Shown here: positions 34,012 through 42,435 of the stretch, one piece after another
How the letters are laid out: each line of letters starts with the position of its first letter
Position numbering within the stretch: position 1 is the stretch's first letter
DNA from: an uncultured Verrucomicrobiales bacterium
Lineage (GTDB): Bacteria > Verrucomicrobiota > Verrucomicrobiia > Verrucomicrobiales > Akkermansiaceae
Assembly: GCA_937944055.1 (NCBI GenBank)
Contig: CALDZJ010000009.1
Span: 1-64,000 of the forward strand
DNA length: 64,000 nucleotides
Direction: 5' to 3'
Translations under genes and position numbers: made by a program
Notes under the pieces: model-generated
What the model was told of the DNA's origin: nothing
Seen by the model: the letters and a program-made list of their open reading frames with translations, nothing else
Database searches by the model: none

Positions 34012-34737
34012 GTGCACCTTCTTATCGACAACTCCAACACCCGCACCAAGTTCGCCCTCGATAAAAACGGCGAACTCTCTGCGTGGCGCGCCATCATCCC
34101 CACCTCTGAGCTCTCCCCCCAGCGTCTCACCAGCACCCTCGCAGACCTTGCCTTCACGCAGGTCACGCTCTGCTCCGTGGTCCCACGATGCGCTGAAATG
34201 ATGGAAGCATTTTTCAAAGTCCCCACTCATCGCGTCTCCCATCAATCGAGGCTCCCCATCAGCATCGACTATCCCCAGCCTGAACAAATCGGAGCAGACC
34301 GCCTCGCAAATTCCTCCGCAGCTTTTCTCACCTACCAAGGCCCGGTCATCGGCATCGACTTCGGCACCGCGGTGACCTTCGACGTCGTCTCAGGAAATGG
34401 AGCCTACCTCGGCGGCGTCATCGCCCCCGGCACCGCCTCCCTGCGTGACTACCTTCACCAAAAAACCGCCCTCCTCCCTGCCATCACCCTAGAAGAGCCT
34501 CGGTCCGCCATTGGCCGCAGCACGGAGGACGCGATGCAAGTCGGCGCGGTCATCGGCTACCGTGGCCTGATTCGCGAAATCCTCAGCGCCCTCACCACTG
34601 AGCTAAATGGCGAGCTCACGGTGGTCGCCACGGGCGGAGACGCAGCCCTCATCAGCGCTGGGCTTCCTGCGATCCATCACCTCGATCCTGACTTGACGCT
34701 GCGCGGCATTCAGGCCATTGGCCAGCAAAACCTCTAA
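34012..34737 (+). CDS. coaX: Type III pantothenate kinase
   Basis: CoaX phosphorylates pantothenate, the first step to coenzyme A. The 241-residue product begins with GTG at 34012. It shows the phosphate-1 loop as LIDNSNTRTKFAL (family DxGNT, here Asp-Asn-Ser-Asn-Thr), GADRLANS, the second loop IDFGTAVTFDVV, and IAPGTASLRDYLHQKTALLP. The domain order and length are normal. It is almost contiguous with the VOC gene (3-base gap), so co-transcription is likely. The Gly to Ser change in the first loop is worth checking. Confidence 0.92.
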   Translation: MHLLIDNSNTRTKFALDKNGELSAWRAIIPTSELSPQRLTSTLADLAFTQVTLCSVVPRCAEMMEAFFKVPTHRVSHQSRLPISIDYPQPEQIGADRLANSSAAFLTYQGPVIGIDFGTAVTFDVVSGNGAYLGGVIAPGTASLRDYLHQKTALLPAITLEEPRSAIGRSTEDAMQVGAVIGYRGLIREILSALTTELNGELTVVATGGDAALISAGLPAIHHLDPDLTLRGIQAIGQQNL

Positions 34738-34816
34738 AGCCCCCCTTCCCAAAAAAAAGATCAGCGAAACATGAGCATTCCCACCCGCTCTTTAAAAGAC
34801 TAAAAAATCCACCTCT

Positions 34817-35770
34817 ATGAGTGATCTCCCACTAGCCCTTGGCATTGATTTTGGCGGAACTTCCGTGAAAACCGGAGTTCTCTATCGCGGCAACCTCATC
34901 GAGGAAGCAGCCCGCATTGACACCCAAGAATTTGAAGCCGCCCCCCCGCTCATCGCGCGAATTCATGAGACGATTGTCGAACTGCGGGATAAGCACCCCG
35001 GGATCGAGGCGATCGGCCTTGGCGTGCCCGGCTTCGTCGACTTCCCCAGCGGAATGGTTCACAATCTCACCAACGTAAAGGGCTGGCAAAAAATCCACCT
35101 CAAACACGAGCTGAACGAGCTTAGCAAACTTCCCGTCACGGTCGAAAATGACGCCAACTGCATGGCCTACGCCGAGTGGAAACGCGGCGCGGGGCGCGGC
35201 ATGCAGAACCTCGTCGCCATGACCCTCGGAACAGGAGTCGGAGGAGGCATCGTGGTCGATGGTCGGATGGTTCGCGGCGCGAACTACGTAGCCGGAGAAC
35301 TCGGACAGAGCTCGATCGACTACCAAGGCGAAGCTGGGGCATACGGAAATCGTGGCTCCCTAGAAGACTACGTCGGTAACCAACAAATCACAGACCTCGC
35401 GCACGCCGCTTACACCAAGGCGGGAGAACACAAAGACCGCAGTGACTGTGCACCCGCCAAGCTCACCACCCTCGCCCTACAAGGCGATCCCATCGCCCTC
35501 GAGATCTGGGATCAGATCGCTCAAAAGCTCTCGACCGCTCTCATGAACTGCTGCTGGCTCCTCAACCCAGAGGCCATCATCATCGGCGGCGGCGTTGCTA
35601 AAGCTGGGCCCCTTCTCTTCGAGCCGCTCGAAAGGCAGCTCCGCGCCCAACTCAGCCCACCATTCAAAGATCACCTCCGTATCCTCCCAGCCCGCTTCGG
35701 GAATGAGGCCGGCATCGTCGGAGCAGCCAGCCTCGCCCTAGAGGAAGCGGGCTTTGATATCGATGACTAA
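34817..35770 (+). CDS. ROK-family sugar kinase (glucokinase-like), no zinc motif
   Basis: The 317-residue product has the ROK ATP loop LGIDFGGTSVKTGVL, the catalytic Asp region VENDANCMAYAEW, and GTGVGGGIVVDGRMV. IIGGGVAKAGPLLFEPL begins the C-terminal lobe. Typical ROK kinases carry a zinc site built from GHxxx and CxCGxxGC; here GELGQ and AYGNRGSLE stand in those places, so all four ligands are gone. The fold and catalytic Asp stay intact, so glucose phosphorylation is likely. Polyphosphate-type glucokinases also lack the zinc site. The gene converges on the phosphodiesterase-like gene with 43 bases between. Confidence 0.85.
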   Translation: MSDLPLALGIDFGGTSVKTGVLYRGNLIEEAARIDTQEFEAAPPLIARIHETIVELRDKHPGIEAIGLGVPGFVDFPSGMVHNLTNVKGWQKIHLKHELNELSKLPVTVENDANCMAYAEWKRGAGRGMQNLVAMTLGTGVGGGIVVDGRMVRGANYVAGELGQSSIDYQGEAGAYGNRGSLEDYVGNQQITDLAHAAYTKAGEHKDRSDCAPAKLTTLALQGDPIALEIWDQIAQKLSTALMNCCWLLNPEAIIIGGGVAKAGPLLFEPLERQLRAQLSPPFKDHLRILPARFGNEAGIVGAASLALEEAGFDIDD

Positions 35771-35813
35771 GGCGGGCCGGAATTTAAGAACGCAGACGCT
35801 AGATAAAGCACAG

Positions 35814-37166
35814 CTAGAGCGGATTCGCCAAAGAATCCCTAATCCAGCGAAAGACCGCCTCCGCCGAGTTCACTCGCCCAGCACCCTCCCCAATCGCCAC
35901 CGGTTGCTCCGACTCAGGCACCCGATCCCGGCCATGCGAGCCCTTCACCAAGTTCGCATCGAGCGGAATCACATCCATGAGCCCGCGCATTCCAAGTTTC
36001 TTTTTCGCGAGAAAAGCCGCGATCTTCACGAGAGGAAATTTGAGATCTGGATCGATGAATAACTCCACCGGATCATAGCCCGGCTTACGATGAATATCAA
36101 TACAGCGTGCATAGTCCGGAGCCTTCGCATCATCTTGCCAAAAATAGTAAGTGAACCAAGCATCAGCCTCAGAAACGGCCACAAAATCCCCTCCGCGCTC
36201 GCGGCCCATCCCCTCTCCCCACAGCGCGGACCCTTCACGAATCTCCTCCACCCCCTCCGTCTCTAAAACGACCCCACGCACCTCCTCGGCAATCGCGGGA
36301 TCATTCACATAAACATGCGCCACCTGATGATCAGCCACCGCAAAAGCCTGACAGCCCCCACAATCCAGCGTCTCTAGACCCAGCTCATCTTTCACTTGGA
36401 TCCAGCCCTTTTCTCGAAAAATACGATTCAAGTGAACGGGCCGTGACACTTGAGAAATACCATACTCCGAGAGCACTAACACCTCGACTCCTCTTCCCTC
36501 ATAAAAAGCAATCAAATCGCACACGACTTGATCGATCGCCTCATACTCCGCAGCCAGCTCCGGCGCGCCGGGACCTATCTTTTGTAAACTATAATCGAGA
36601 TGAGGCAGGTAAACTAAGCTCAACTGAGCTTGCTCTTTTTCCTCAATCCAGCGGGCACTCGCCGCGATCCATTCCGATGATGCAAGGCCCGCTTTCGGAC
36701 CCCAAAAAGCTGGAAAAGGAAAGTCCCCCAAGTCAGCCTTCATCTCCTCCCGCATCCCCATCGGTTGCGTATGAATATCAAAAAATTTCCGCCCATCTGC
36801 GGGATAAAGAGGCCGTGGCGTGGCCGCAAACTCTGCCGATGAATACATATTATACCACCAGAACATCTTGGCGCAGCTCGCCCCCGCAGCCTCCCAAACT
36901 TTTTCCCCCTTCACCAGATGGTTCGATTGTTTCCAAAATTTCACCTCAGCCGCCTCACGATCATACCAGCCATTCCCCACAATTCCGTGCTCCCCTACCG
37001 CCCTCCCCGTAAGATAGGAACTCTGCGCAGTACAAGTCACAGCCGGAAAGGCAGGCGGGAAACTCTGCACCTCACGCGCCGCTGCCCATTTCTTAAGACA
37101 AGGCATCTCCGCCAGGACGCTTTTTGTAAGTCCCACCACATTTAATACTGCAACCCTTCGCTCCAT
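35814..37166 (-). CDS. Phosphodiesterase/alkaline-phosphatase-fold protein
   Basis: The 450-residue product resembles type I phosphodiesterase/nucleotide pyrophosphatases: FPAVTCTAQSSYLTGRAVGEHGIVGNGWY carries the Thr nucleophile region in pieces. Several metal ligands are replaced: the first Asp (VxxDG) reads NVVG, the SDHG motif reads SEYGIS, and the late GH reads QK in YLPHLDYSLQK. A His in DIHRKPGYDP remains. Activity is therefore uncertain; related proteins occur in some Ebo-type clusters. An ATG at 37166 with AAGG just ahead is preferred to the longer frame from 37253. A terminator-like hairpin lies upstream at 37266-37297. Confidence 0.75.
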   Translation of the reverse strand: MERRVAVLNVVGLTKSVLAEMPCLKKWAAAREVQSFPPAFPAVTCTAQSSYLTGRAVGEHGIVGNGWYDREAAEVKFWKQSNHLVKGEKVWEAAGASCAKMFWWYNMYSSAEFAATPRPLYPADGRKFFDIHTQPMGMREEMKADLGDFPFPAFWGPKAGLASSEWIAASARWIEEKEQAQLSLVYLPHLDYSLQKIGPGAPELAAEYEAIDQVVCDLIAFYEGRGVEVLVLSEYGISQVSRPVHLNRIFREKGWIQVKDELGLETLDCGGCQAFAVADHQVAHVYVNDPAIAEEVRGVVLETEGVEEIREGSALWGEGMGRERGGDFVAVSEADAWFTYYFWQDDAKAPDYARCIDIHRKPGYDPVELFIDPDLKFPLVKIAAFLAKKKLGMRGLMDVIPLDANLVKGSHGRDRVPESEQPVAIGEGAGRVNSAEAVFRWIRDSLANPL

Positions 37167-37265
37167 CGCCTTTTCCCATAAACAAAAGCCACCCGAGGCG
37201 AAAGTCTGAAAGCCTAAAAGGCGCATCTCTCCCCCCCCTCCTCGCTCACTCATCCCATTTTTCCT

Positions 37266-37297
37266 AAAAAAAAATTAGAGCGCACTGCTAGCGCTCT
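37266..37297 (-). terminator. Terminator-like hairpin reading leftwards
   Basis: On the minus strand the stem AGAGCGC/GCGCTCT (7 bp, 7-base loop, plus-strand arms 37277-37283 and 37291-37297) is followed by AA and nine T residues. It faces the minus-strand phosphodiesterase-like gene and lies between two divergent genes, so it is not behind any gene. It could stop antisense transcription from the protease gene or act as an attenuator in a leader. Confidence 0.55.
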
Positions 37298-37326
37298 TGC
37301 CTTTCTGCATCTACCCTCTTGGAATC

Positions 37327-38937
37327 ATGAATCCTCGCTTCTTCCTCGCGTCCTTAGCTCTCGCAATTGGACTCCTCCTCGGCTGGCTCCTCACCCAGTC
37401 TCCAAGCGAGGAAACAAAGCTCGCTCAACAGAAAAAGCGCCCTCGCCCTGACCTCATTCCCATCGCTCCAAATCCCAAAAGCGAGCGAAAGCTCGGACAG
37501 GCTTCTCAGCGCGATTCCAACTTCGACCCGAATGCTCTCCCCTCCGAGCGACTCGTCGCTTTTACAAACGAGAACGACTTCCAAAATTTCCTCAAAAGAC
37601 TCGCCAACTCTAAGGTCCGTAATCTTGGCCAGATTAATGGCCTGCGCGCCGTGCGACTCGGCTTTGACCAGCTCAGCGACCTCGATGCGCTAGAACTCGA
37701 TCCCGATGACTTAGAATTTAACTACCCCGTCCTCATCCCCGAGTTGCGGGAACTTGAGCCGCAGGAAGGCCTAGTGGGATTTGGAGGCTCGGCGCTCACT
37801 TTCCTAGGCATCACCACTGACAACTCAGACTGGGGACGCGGCGTGAAAATCGCAGTCATCGATAGTGGCATCGAGCCTCACCTCGCCCTCAGTGATCGCA
37901 TTGAGCACATCAATCTCGTCGAGATTGGCGAGGGTGAGTCTCCCAATAGCCACGGCACCTCCGTGGCCTCGCTCATTGCCGGAACTCACCCCAATCTGCG
38001 CGGAGTGGCTCCCGCATCTGATCTCATTTCAGTCCGTGTGGTCGACGAAAGCGGATTTTCCAGCTCCTTTCTCCTCGCTCAGGGCATCATCGCCGCCTCC
38101 GATGCCGGAGCGAATTTAATCAATATCTCCCTCGGTTCTGAGGGCGATAGCCCCATCGTCAGACAGGCCGTGCAATACGCCACCGAGCGCGGAAGCGTGA
38201 TCTTCGCCTCCTCCGGAAATGAAGGGGCAGAGAACTCCGCCTTCCCCGCAGCCTACCCAGAAGTCCACTCGGTGGGCGCGATCGATGCGCTCGGCCAGTA
38301 TGTCAATTTCTCAAATAGGGATGGAGAACTCTCGCTCGCAGGGCCGGGCTATGAAGTGCGCGCCGCCGTCCCCGGTGATAATGTGACCGCCTTCACCGGG
38401 ACCTCCGCCGCCGTCGCCTACCCCGTCGGCGCAGTTGCCGCGATCATGACCCAGAGCGAGCCTCCCCTGACCGCCCAAGCAGCCACCCAGATCTTGATCG
38501 ATCACGCGAACGAGGCCGGCCGCCCCGGGGCCGACTCAGAATTCGGAAATGGCATCATTAATCTTGGCCGCGCACTGCAGCGAGACACAGCCGGCATTGT
38601 CGATCTTGCCGTGGCCTCCCAAACCTACCTCAACCCAGATCCCGCCGCTCAGAACTCGGGAGGCCTCCAAGTGAGCATCGAGAACCGGGGCACTGAACCC
38701 GTCTTCCAATCGACAGTTGACATCAGCATTGCTGGGGATTTTTTCCCCTTCAATATCCAGTCACTCCAGCCTAACGAGCGCCGCGTGGTCACGATCCCGG
38801 CAGGCTTCGGACTCTTACAGAGGGAAGGCCAGCTGAGAGTGCAATCTCAGATCAATCTTAACGATGATCGCCGCGATTTCCTTCCTAGCAATGACCGCCG
38901 TGATGAGCTAATTTTCCTTTCTCGTGATGAGAATTAA
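37327..38937 (+). CDS. Secreted subtilisin-type (S8) serine protease
   Basis: The 536-residue product has an N-terminal signal or anchor (FFLASLALAIGLLLGWLL), a propeptide-like region (about 50-140), and an S8 catalytic domain with all four key residues: Asp in KIAVIDSGIEPH, His in SPNSHGTSVASLIAG, oxyanion Asn in IFASSGNEGAEN and Ser in FTGTSAAVAYPVGA. A C-terminal beta domain (about 420-536) follows. The usual GTSMA-P-H is varied to GTSAAVAYP. The ATG at 37327 is preferred to the frame start at 37297, which adds only residues ahead of the signal. The next gene overlaps the stop. Confidence 0.92.
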   Translation: MNPRFFLASLALAIGLLLGWLLTQSPSEETKLAQQKKRPRPDLIPIAPNPKSERKLGQASQRDSNFDPNALPSERLVAFTNENDFQNFLKRLANSKVRNLGQINGLRAVRLGFDQLSDLDALELDPDDLEFNYPVLIPELRELEPQEGLVGFGGSALTFLGITTDNSDWGRGVKIAVIDSGIEPHLALSDRIEHINLVEIGEGESPNSHGTSVASLIAGTHPNLRGVAPASDLISVRVVDESGFSSSFLLAQGIIAASDAGANLINISLGSEGDSPIVRQAVQYATERGSVIFASSGNEGAENSAFPAAYPEVHSVGAIDALGQYVNFSNRDGELSLAGPGYEVRAAVPGDNVTAFTGTSAAVAYPVGAVAAIMTQSEPPLTAQAATQILIDHANEAGRPGADSEFGNGIINLGRALQRDTAGIVDLAVASQTYLNPDPAAQNSGGLQVSIENRGTEPVFQSTVDISIAGDFFPFNIQSLQPNERRVVTIPAGFGLLQREGQLRVQSQINLNDDRRDFLPSNDRRDELIFLSRDEN

Positions 38938-39778
38938 AGCCCCCCTCTTTCTCTGTATTCTCCTCATCTTCCAAGCCACGCCTGCCACGCTCGCTCAAGA
39001 TCATCTCTCCGATCACCCCCAGACTCCGGCCAGCCTCCATTGGCTTAGCGCCCCGAACCCTAGCTCACCCGCCGTCAATCAACTCCGCACTGATGGGAAC
39101 GCCTGCGGTCCCGCTTGCTTACTGGACTCCTTCCGTGCGGGGAGCCAAAAATGGCGTCAATCAATCGCCAAAATCAAGGGCCCTAACGACCACGCAACCC
39201 TCAAGAAAATCATCCGAAATCACGGGAAACTCGGCTCCCGACTCGATCCCAAAAAAGCACGCTGGAACGGGCGCTATGGCATCAACGGCATGGACCTCGC
39301 CGACATCGCGAACGAGCTGCGCAGCGAACGCTGGATGGGAAGAGTCACTCAGAAGATTTTCTTCCAAAACCCACGCGAAAGCGATCGAGCCCTCCTCAAA
39401 CGCGTCCATAAGCGCCTTTCACACTCACTCAAGAAAGGCCTCCCTCCCACGCTCCGCGTCCGCCGTGTCGCCCTGCGCTCAGTCAGGAAGACTCCACAAG
39501 GCCCTGACCACAAGACTTGGCTTGCCGTAAAATCCCACTTCCTCGTTCTGACCGGCCTCCCGGCCAAGCTCCCTAAGAACGCCCTCTCCTTCCCCGTCAC
39601 TTATCATGATCCTTGGGGTGGTAAAAAACTCAAAGGCCATGTCCGGATTGCGCAGCCCACGCACCCCGGCTTGGCCACCCTCCTTGCCGACTTCCCCGGA
39701 ACCACCGTGGGGAAATCACTCCTCCGCTCTGGCGAGGGAAACGGCCTCTCACTCTCCTCCGCCATCGGTCTCTTCTGA
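38927..39778 (+). CDS. Secreted C39-like cysteine peptidase
   Basis: The 283-residue product has a signal sequence (APLFLCILLIFQATPATLAQ). A papain-like domain of the C39 type follows, with oxyanion Gln and catalytic Cys in NQLRTDGNACGPACLLDSF, His in KSHFLVLTGLP and Asp in TYHDPWGG. The middle is very basic. C39 peptidases usually cleave double-glycine leaders; here the domain stands alone without an ABC transporter. The ATG at 38927 lies inside the end of the subtilisin gene (11-base overlap), implying coupled translation. The C39 assignment rests on the triad pattern. Confidence 0.7.
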   Translation: MRIKAPLFLCILLIFQATPATLAQDHLSDHPQTPASLHWLSAPNPSSPAVNQLRTDGNACGPACLLDSFRAGSQKWRQSIAKIKGPNDHATLKKIIRNHGKLGSRLDPKKARWNGRYGINGMDLADIANELRSERWMGRVTQKIFFQNPRESDRALLKRVHKRLSHSLKKGLPPTLRVRRVALRSVRKTPQGPDHKTWLAVKSHFLVLTGLPAKLPKNALSFPVTYHDPWGGKKLKGHVRIAQPTHPGLATLLADFPGTTVGKSLLRSGEGNGLSLSSAIGLF

Positions 39779-39882
39779 CCCCCGAAACTCTGAGCCCCTA
39801 AACCTTTCATAATCAGCTCGCCTCGCCCAGCCTCCTAAGATTAGAACTTGCCCCTTCCCACTTCCGAGTCGAATGTTCTGAG

Positions 39883-42435
39883 GTGAGAAAATTTCTCATT
39901 CCCCTAATCACGGGCATTTCTTTTCTGCAAGGGACTGCTTTCCTGCAAGGAACCGAAATCCGAGTGGCCACCTTCAACGTGCTCACTGGGATCGAGGCTC
40001 CCGGCACTCTCGGCCATGATTCGGTCCGAGCCATTCTGGGCCGGATTAATGCGGACGTCGTAGGCCTGCAAGAAGTGACCGGGGCAGACCTAAGTGGCTC
40101 GCCGAGTCATCTCGAGACTCTCGCCTCCAGCCTAGGATACCCACACATCTTCATCCCCTCCGGGATCGCGCTGGACACGAATTCCCGCGTCGCTCTGCTC
40201 TCCAAATTCCCCTTCCGTGAGACGCACAGCATCGCCTCGCCGATGGGCGCGCGTGATGTCGTCCGGGCCCACGCCGCCGCCTTGGTCGATGTCCCAGGAA
40301 CCAGCGCGGATCCCATGATCATCACCCTGCACTTGAAGTGCTGTTTTGAGACGGACGATTTCTTTCGCCGAGCCGTGGAACTTCAGCGACTCAACTTCTT
40401 CCTCGAAGGGCAAGGCCTCACCGGAGAGGACAAGCTCATCGTAATGGGTGACTTTAATCTTCTGGGCTCAGATTCCTCATTCAATGCCCTCCCGCCAGGT
40501 CTCCCTGCGACTTTTTCCCTCGGCTCAGACATTCCCTTTCCCGTCGCTTACTTCCGAGACCCTGCCGACTACTTCACGGCCTACCCCTTGCTAAATCCCG
40601 AACCACGTCAGCAAAACGGCATCGCCACCGCCACGCACTCCGGCGGATCCACCCTTGATTACATGATGATTTCTCAGGCCCTTCTCGATGGCGGACCCGT
40701 TTTGGAAATCTACAATAGCGCTCGAGAATCCAGCAATCCCGGCCTCCCAAAGAGCGGCTCCGCGCTGCCCTTCCGCAGCTCGGCTAACGCCTCAGATCAC
40801 CTTCCCATTTTTGGGGACTTTGATCTAGAAGCCGGAACGGTGGCTCTGAACCTCGATCTTTCAGCAGCCCAAATCACCGAAGGGGAAACTCCCGCCACTC
40901 TCACCGTGACTTTGCCAAATCCCCCAGCGGCCGGTGAAAGTGTCACCGTTCTTCTCAGCTCGTCGGATTGCCTAGAAGCGATGCCAAATGAGATCACCCT
41001 GACCTTTGCTCCGGGAGAACTGAGTCAATCAACCTCCCTGCTCCCGCTCCGCGACTCCATCATAGATGGCCCACAAAGCGTCATCCTCACCGCCTCTGCC
41101 AGCGGCTTCCTAAGCGCCGAGAGGTCCGTCACGGTCCTCGATCGCGACCGTAGCAGCTACGTCCTCACTGAAAATGCCGCTCCCTTTCTGGAGGCCTTCG
41201 ATCGCTTTCAGGGGAATCAAGTGCCCGCGAGCTGGGCCAGTTCCACCTCCGATTTTCAAGGACTTGATGATGGCAGCTCCTCGCGGCGCGGCCTACGTTC
41301 TTATGGTCAAGGAAGCGATGGCTCGCTGGGAATTTTAAGCCGTGAAGAAGTGAGCTTGGCCAGCGAGTTCGAGAACCAAACTGGCGAGACCATCCGCTCA
41401 CTCCACATCGCATACACCGCCGAGCAATGGCACTCATTTCAAGACGGTGGGCAGAATCGATTAGAGTTTTCATTACTCACCGAGCTCGGGCGGATCGCCC
41501 TTCCTGAACTTGGTTTCACCGCAGATCGCAGCCTCCCCAGCGGAGCCATCAGCGGCGGCCAGAGCACTCGTCTCGAGGCGAATATCGGCGGGCTCAGCAT
41601 CCCGGCCGGCCAGTCATTCACTCTTGAGCTAAAGATCATCCCAGATGCCACAGATGGAAGCGGGAGTGATGCCGCCTTCATCAATGAGTTCCATTATGAT
41701 AATTCAGGAAGCGATCAGGATGAATTTGTTGAACTCGTCCTTGGGCCCGAGTTTGCCGGAACGATCGATGAATTAAGCCTCCTTTTCTATAATGGAAATG
41801 GCGGGAGCGAGTACATGCGCCGCACCTTTTCTGAGGAAGATCTCGACCAAACACTCGCCACGGGCCACCGCATCTATTCGGCCTTCATTCCGGGGATTCA
41901 GAATGGCGCACCCGATGGCATCGCGCTCGTTCAAAACACCGAGCTCCTACAATTTTTAAGCTATGAAGGGACCTTCACCGCCAATGATGGCCCCGCAGCG
42001 GGCCTAAGTTCATTAAATATCGGAGTGAGCCAAGGCCCCGCTCCTGCGCCGGGAACAGGCAGCCTCGGCCTCAGCGGATCTGGCTCAGGCCCCGATGAGT
42101 TCGACTGGGTCCGCACGAGCGGCGCCTTCACAAAAGGCGAGGCCAATGAGAATCAAGATTTTGCGGTCACGGCGCGCGGCCAAGGGATCGCCCTCGATGA
42201 GTTAAGCCTCACTCCCTTCGCCTCTCCTCTCTCAAGCGTGGAGGATTTTTCCATTACGATCAGCCCCGATTTCATGCTCAGCTTTCCCACGGAAAACGGC
42301 ATCAGCTACCAAGTCGAAAGCTCTCTTGACCTCCTGAATTGGTCTGACTTCCAGACCATTCTAGGCGATGGCAATGAGGCTTTCCTAGAAGTCCCCTCAG
42401 ACGAACGGCGCCTCTTTTTCCGAGTCCGTTTTTAA
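39883..42435 (+). CDS. Large secreted EEP-superfamily phosphohydrolase
   Basis: The 850-residue product starts at GTG 39883 with a signal (KFLIPLITGISFLQG). The endonuclease/exonuclease/phosphatase domain shows VATFNVLT, LQEVTGAD with the metal-binding Glu, LHLKCC, VMGDFNLLGSDSS, STLDYMMIS and NASDHLPIFGDF. A Calx-beta-like domain (about 320-420) follows, then a lamin-tail-like region (about 580-760, INEFHYDN, DEFVELVLGPEF). The C-terminal module YQVESSLDLLNWSDF is common at the end of secreted Verrucomicrobial and Planctomycetal proteins. It may act as an extracellular nuclease or lipid phosphatase. Its stop overlaps the convergent helicase gene by 4 bases. Confidence 0.88.
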   Translation: MRKFLIPLITGISFLQGTAFLQGTEIRVATFNVLTGIEAPGTLGHDSVRAILGRINADVVGLQEVTGADLSGSPSHLETLASSLGYPHIFIPSGIALDTNSRVALLSKFPFRETHSIASPMGARDVVRAHAAALVDVPGTSADPMIITLHLKCCFETDDFFRRAVELQRLNFFLEGQGLTGEDKLIVMGDFNLLGSDSSFNALPPGLPATFSLGSDIPFPVAYFRDPADYFTAYPLLNPEPRQQNGIATATHSGGSTLDYMMISQALLDGGPVLEIYNSARESSNPGLPKSGSALPFRSSANASDHLPIFGDFDLEAGTVALNLDLSAAQITEGETPATLTVTLPNPPAAGESVTVLLSSSDCLEAMPNEITLTFAPGELSQSTSLLPLRDSIIDGPQSVILTASASGFLSAERSVTVLDRDRSSYVLTENAAPFLEAFDRFQGNQVPASWASSTSDFQGLDDGSSSRRGLRSYGQGSDGSLGILSREEVSLASEFENQTGETIRSLHIAYTAEQWHSFQDGGQNRLEFSLLTELGRIALPELGFTADRSLPSGAISGGQSTRLEANIGGLSIPAGQSFTLELKIIPDATDGSGSDAAFINEFHYDNSGSDQDEFVELVLGPEFAGTIDELSLLFYNGNGGSEYMRRTFSEEDLDQTLATGHRIYSAFIPGIQNGAPDGIALVQNTELLQFLSYEGTFTANDGPAAGLSSLNIGVSQGPAPAPGTGSLGLSGSGSGPDEFDWVRTSGAFTKGEANENQDFAVTARGQGIALDELSLTPFASPLSSVEDFSITISPDFMLSFPTENGISYQVESSLDLLNWSDFQTILGDGNEAFLEVPSDERRLFFRVRF
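39922..39957. repeat. Imperfect 18-bp duplication in a signal peptide
   Basis: Two 18-bp units encode FLQGTA and FLQGTE in the signal sequence region of the EEP protein. The copies differ at several positions, unlike the exact duplications elsewhere. Confidence 0.7.
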
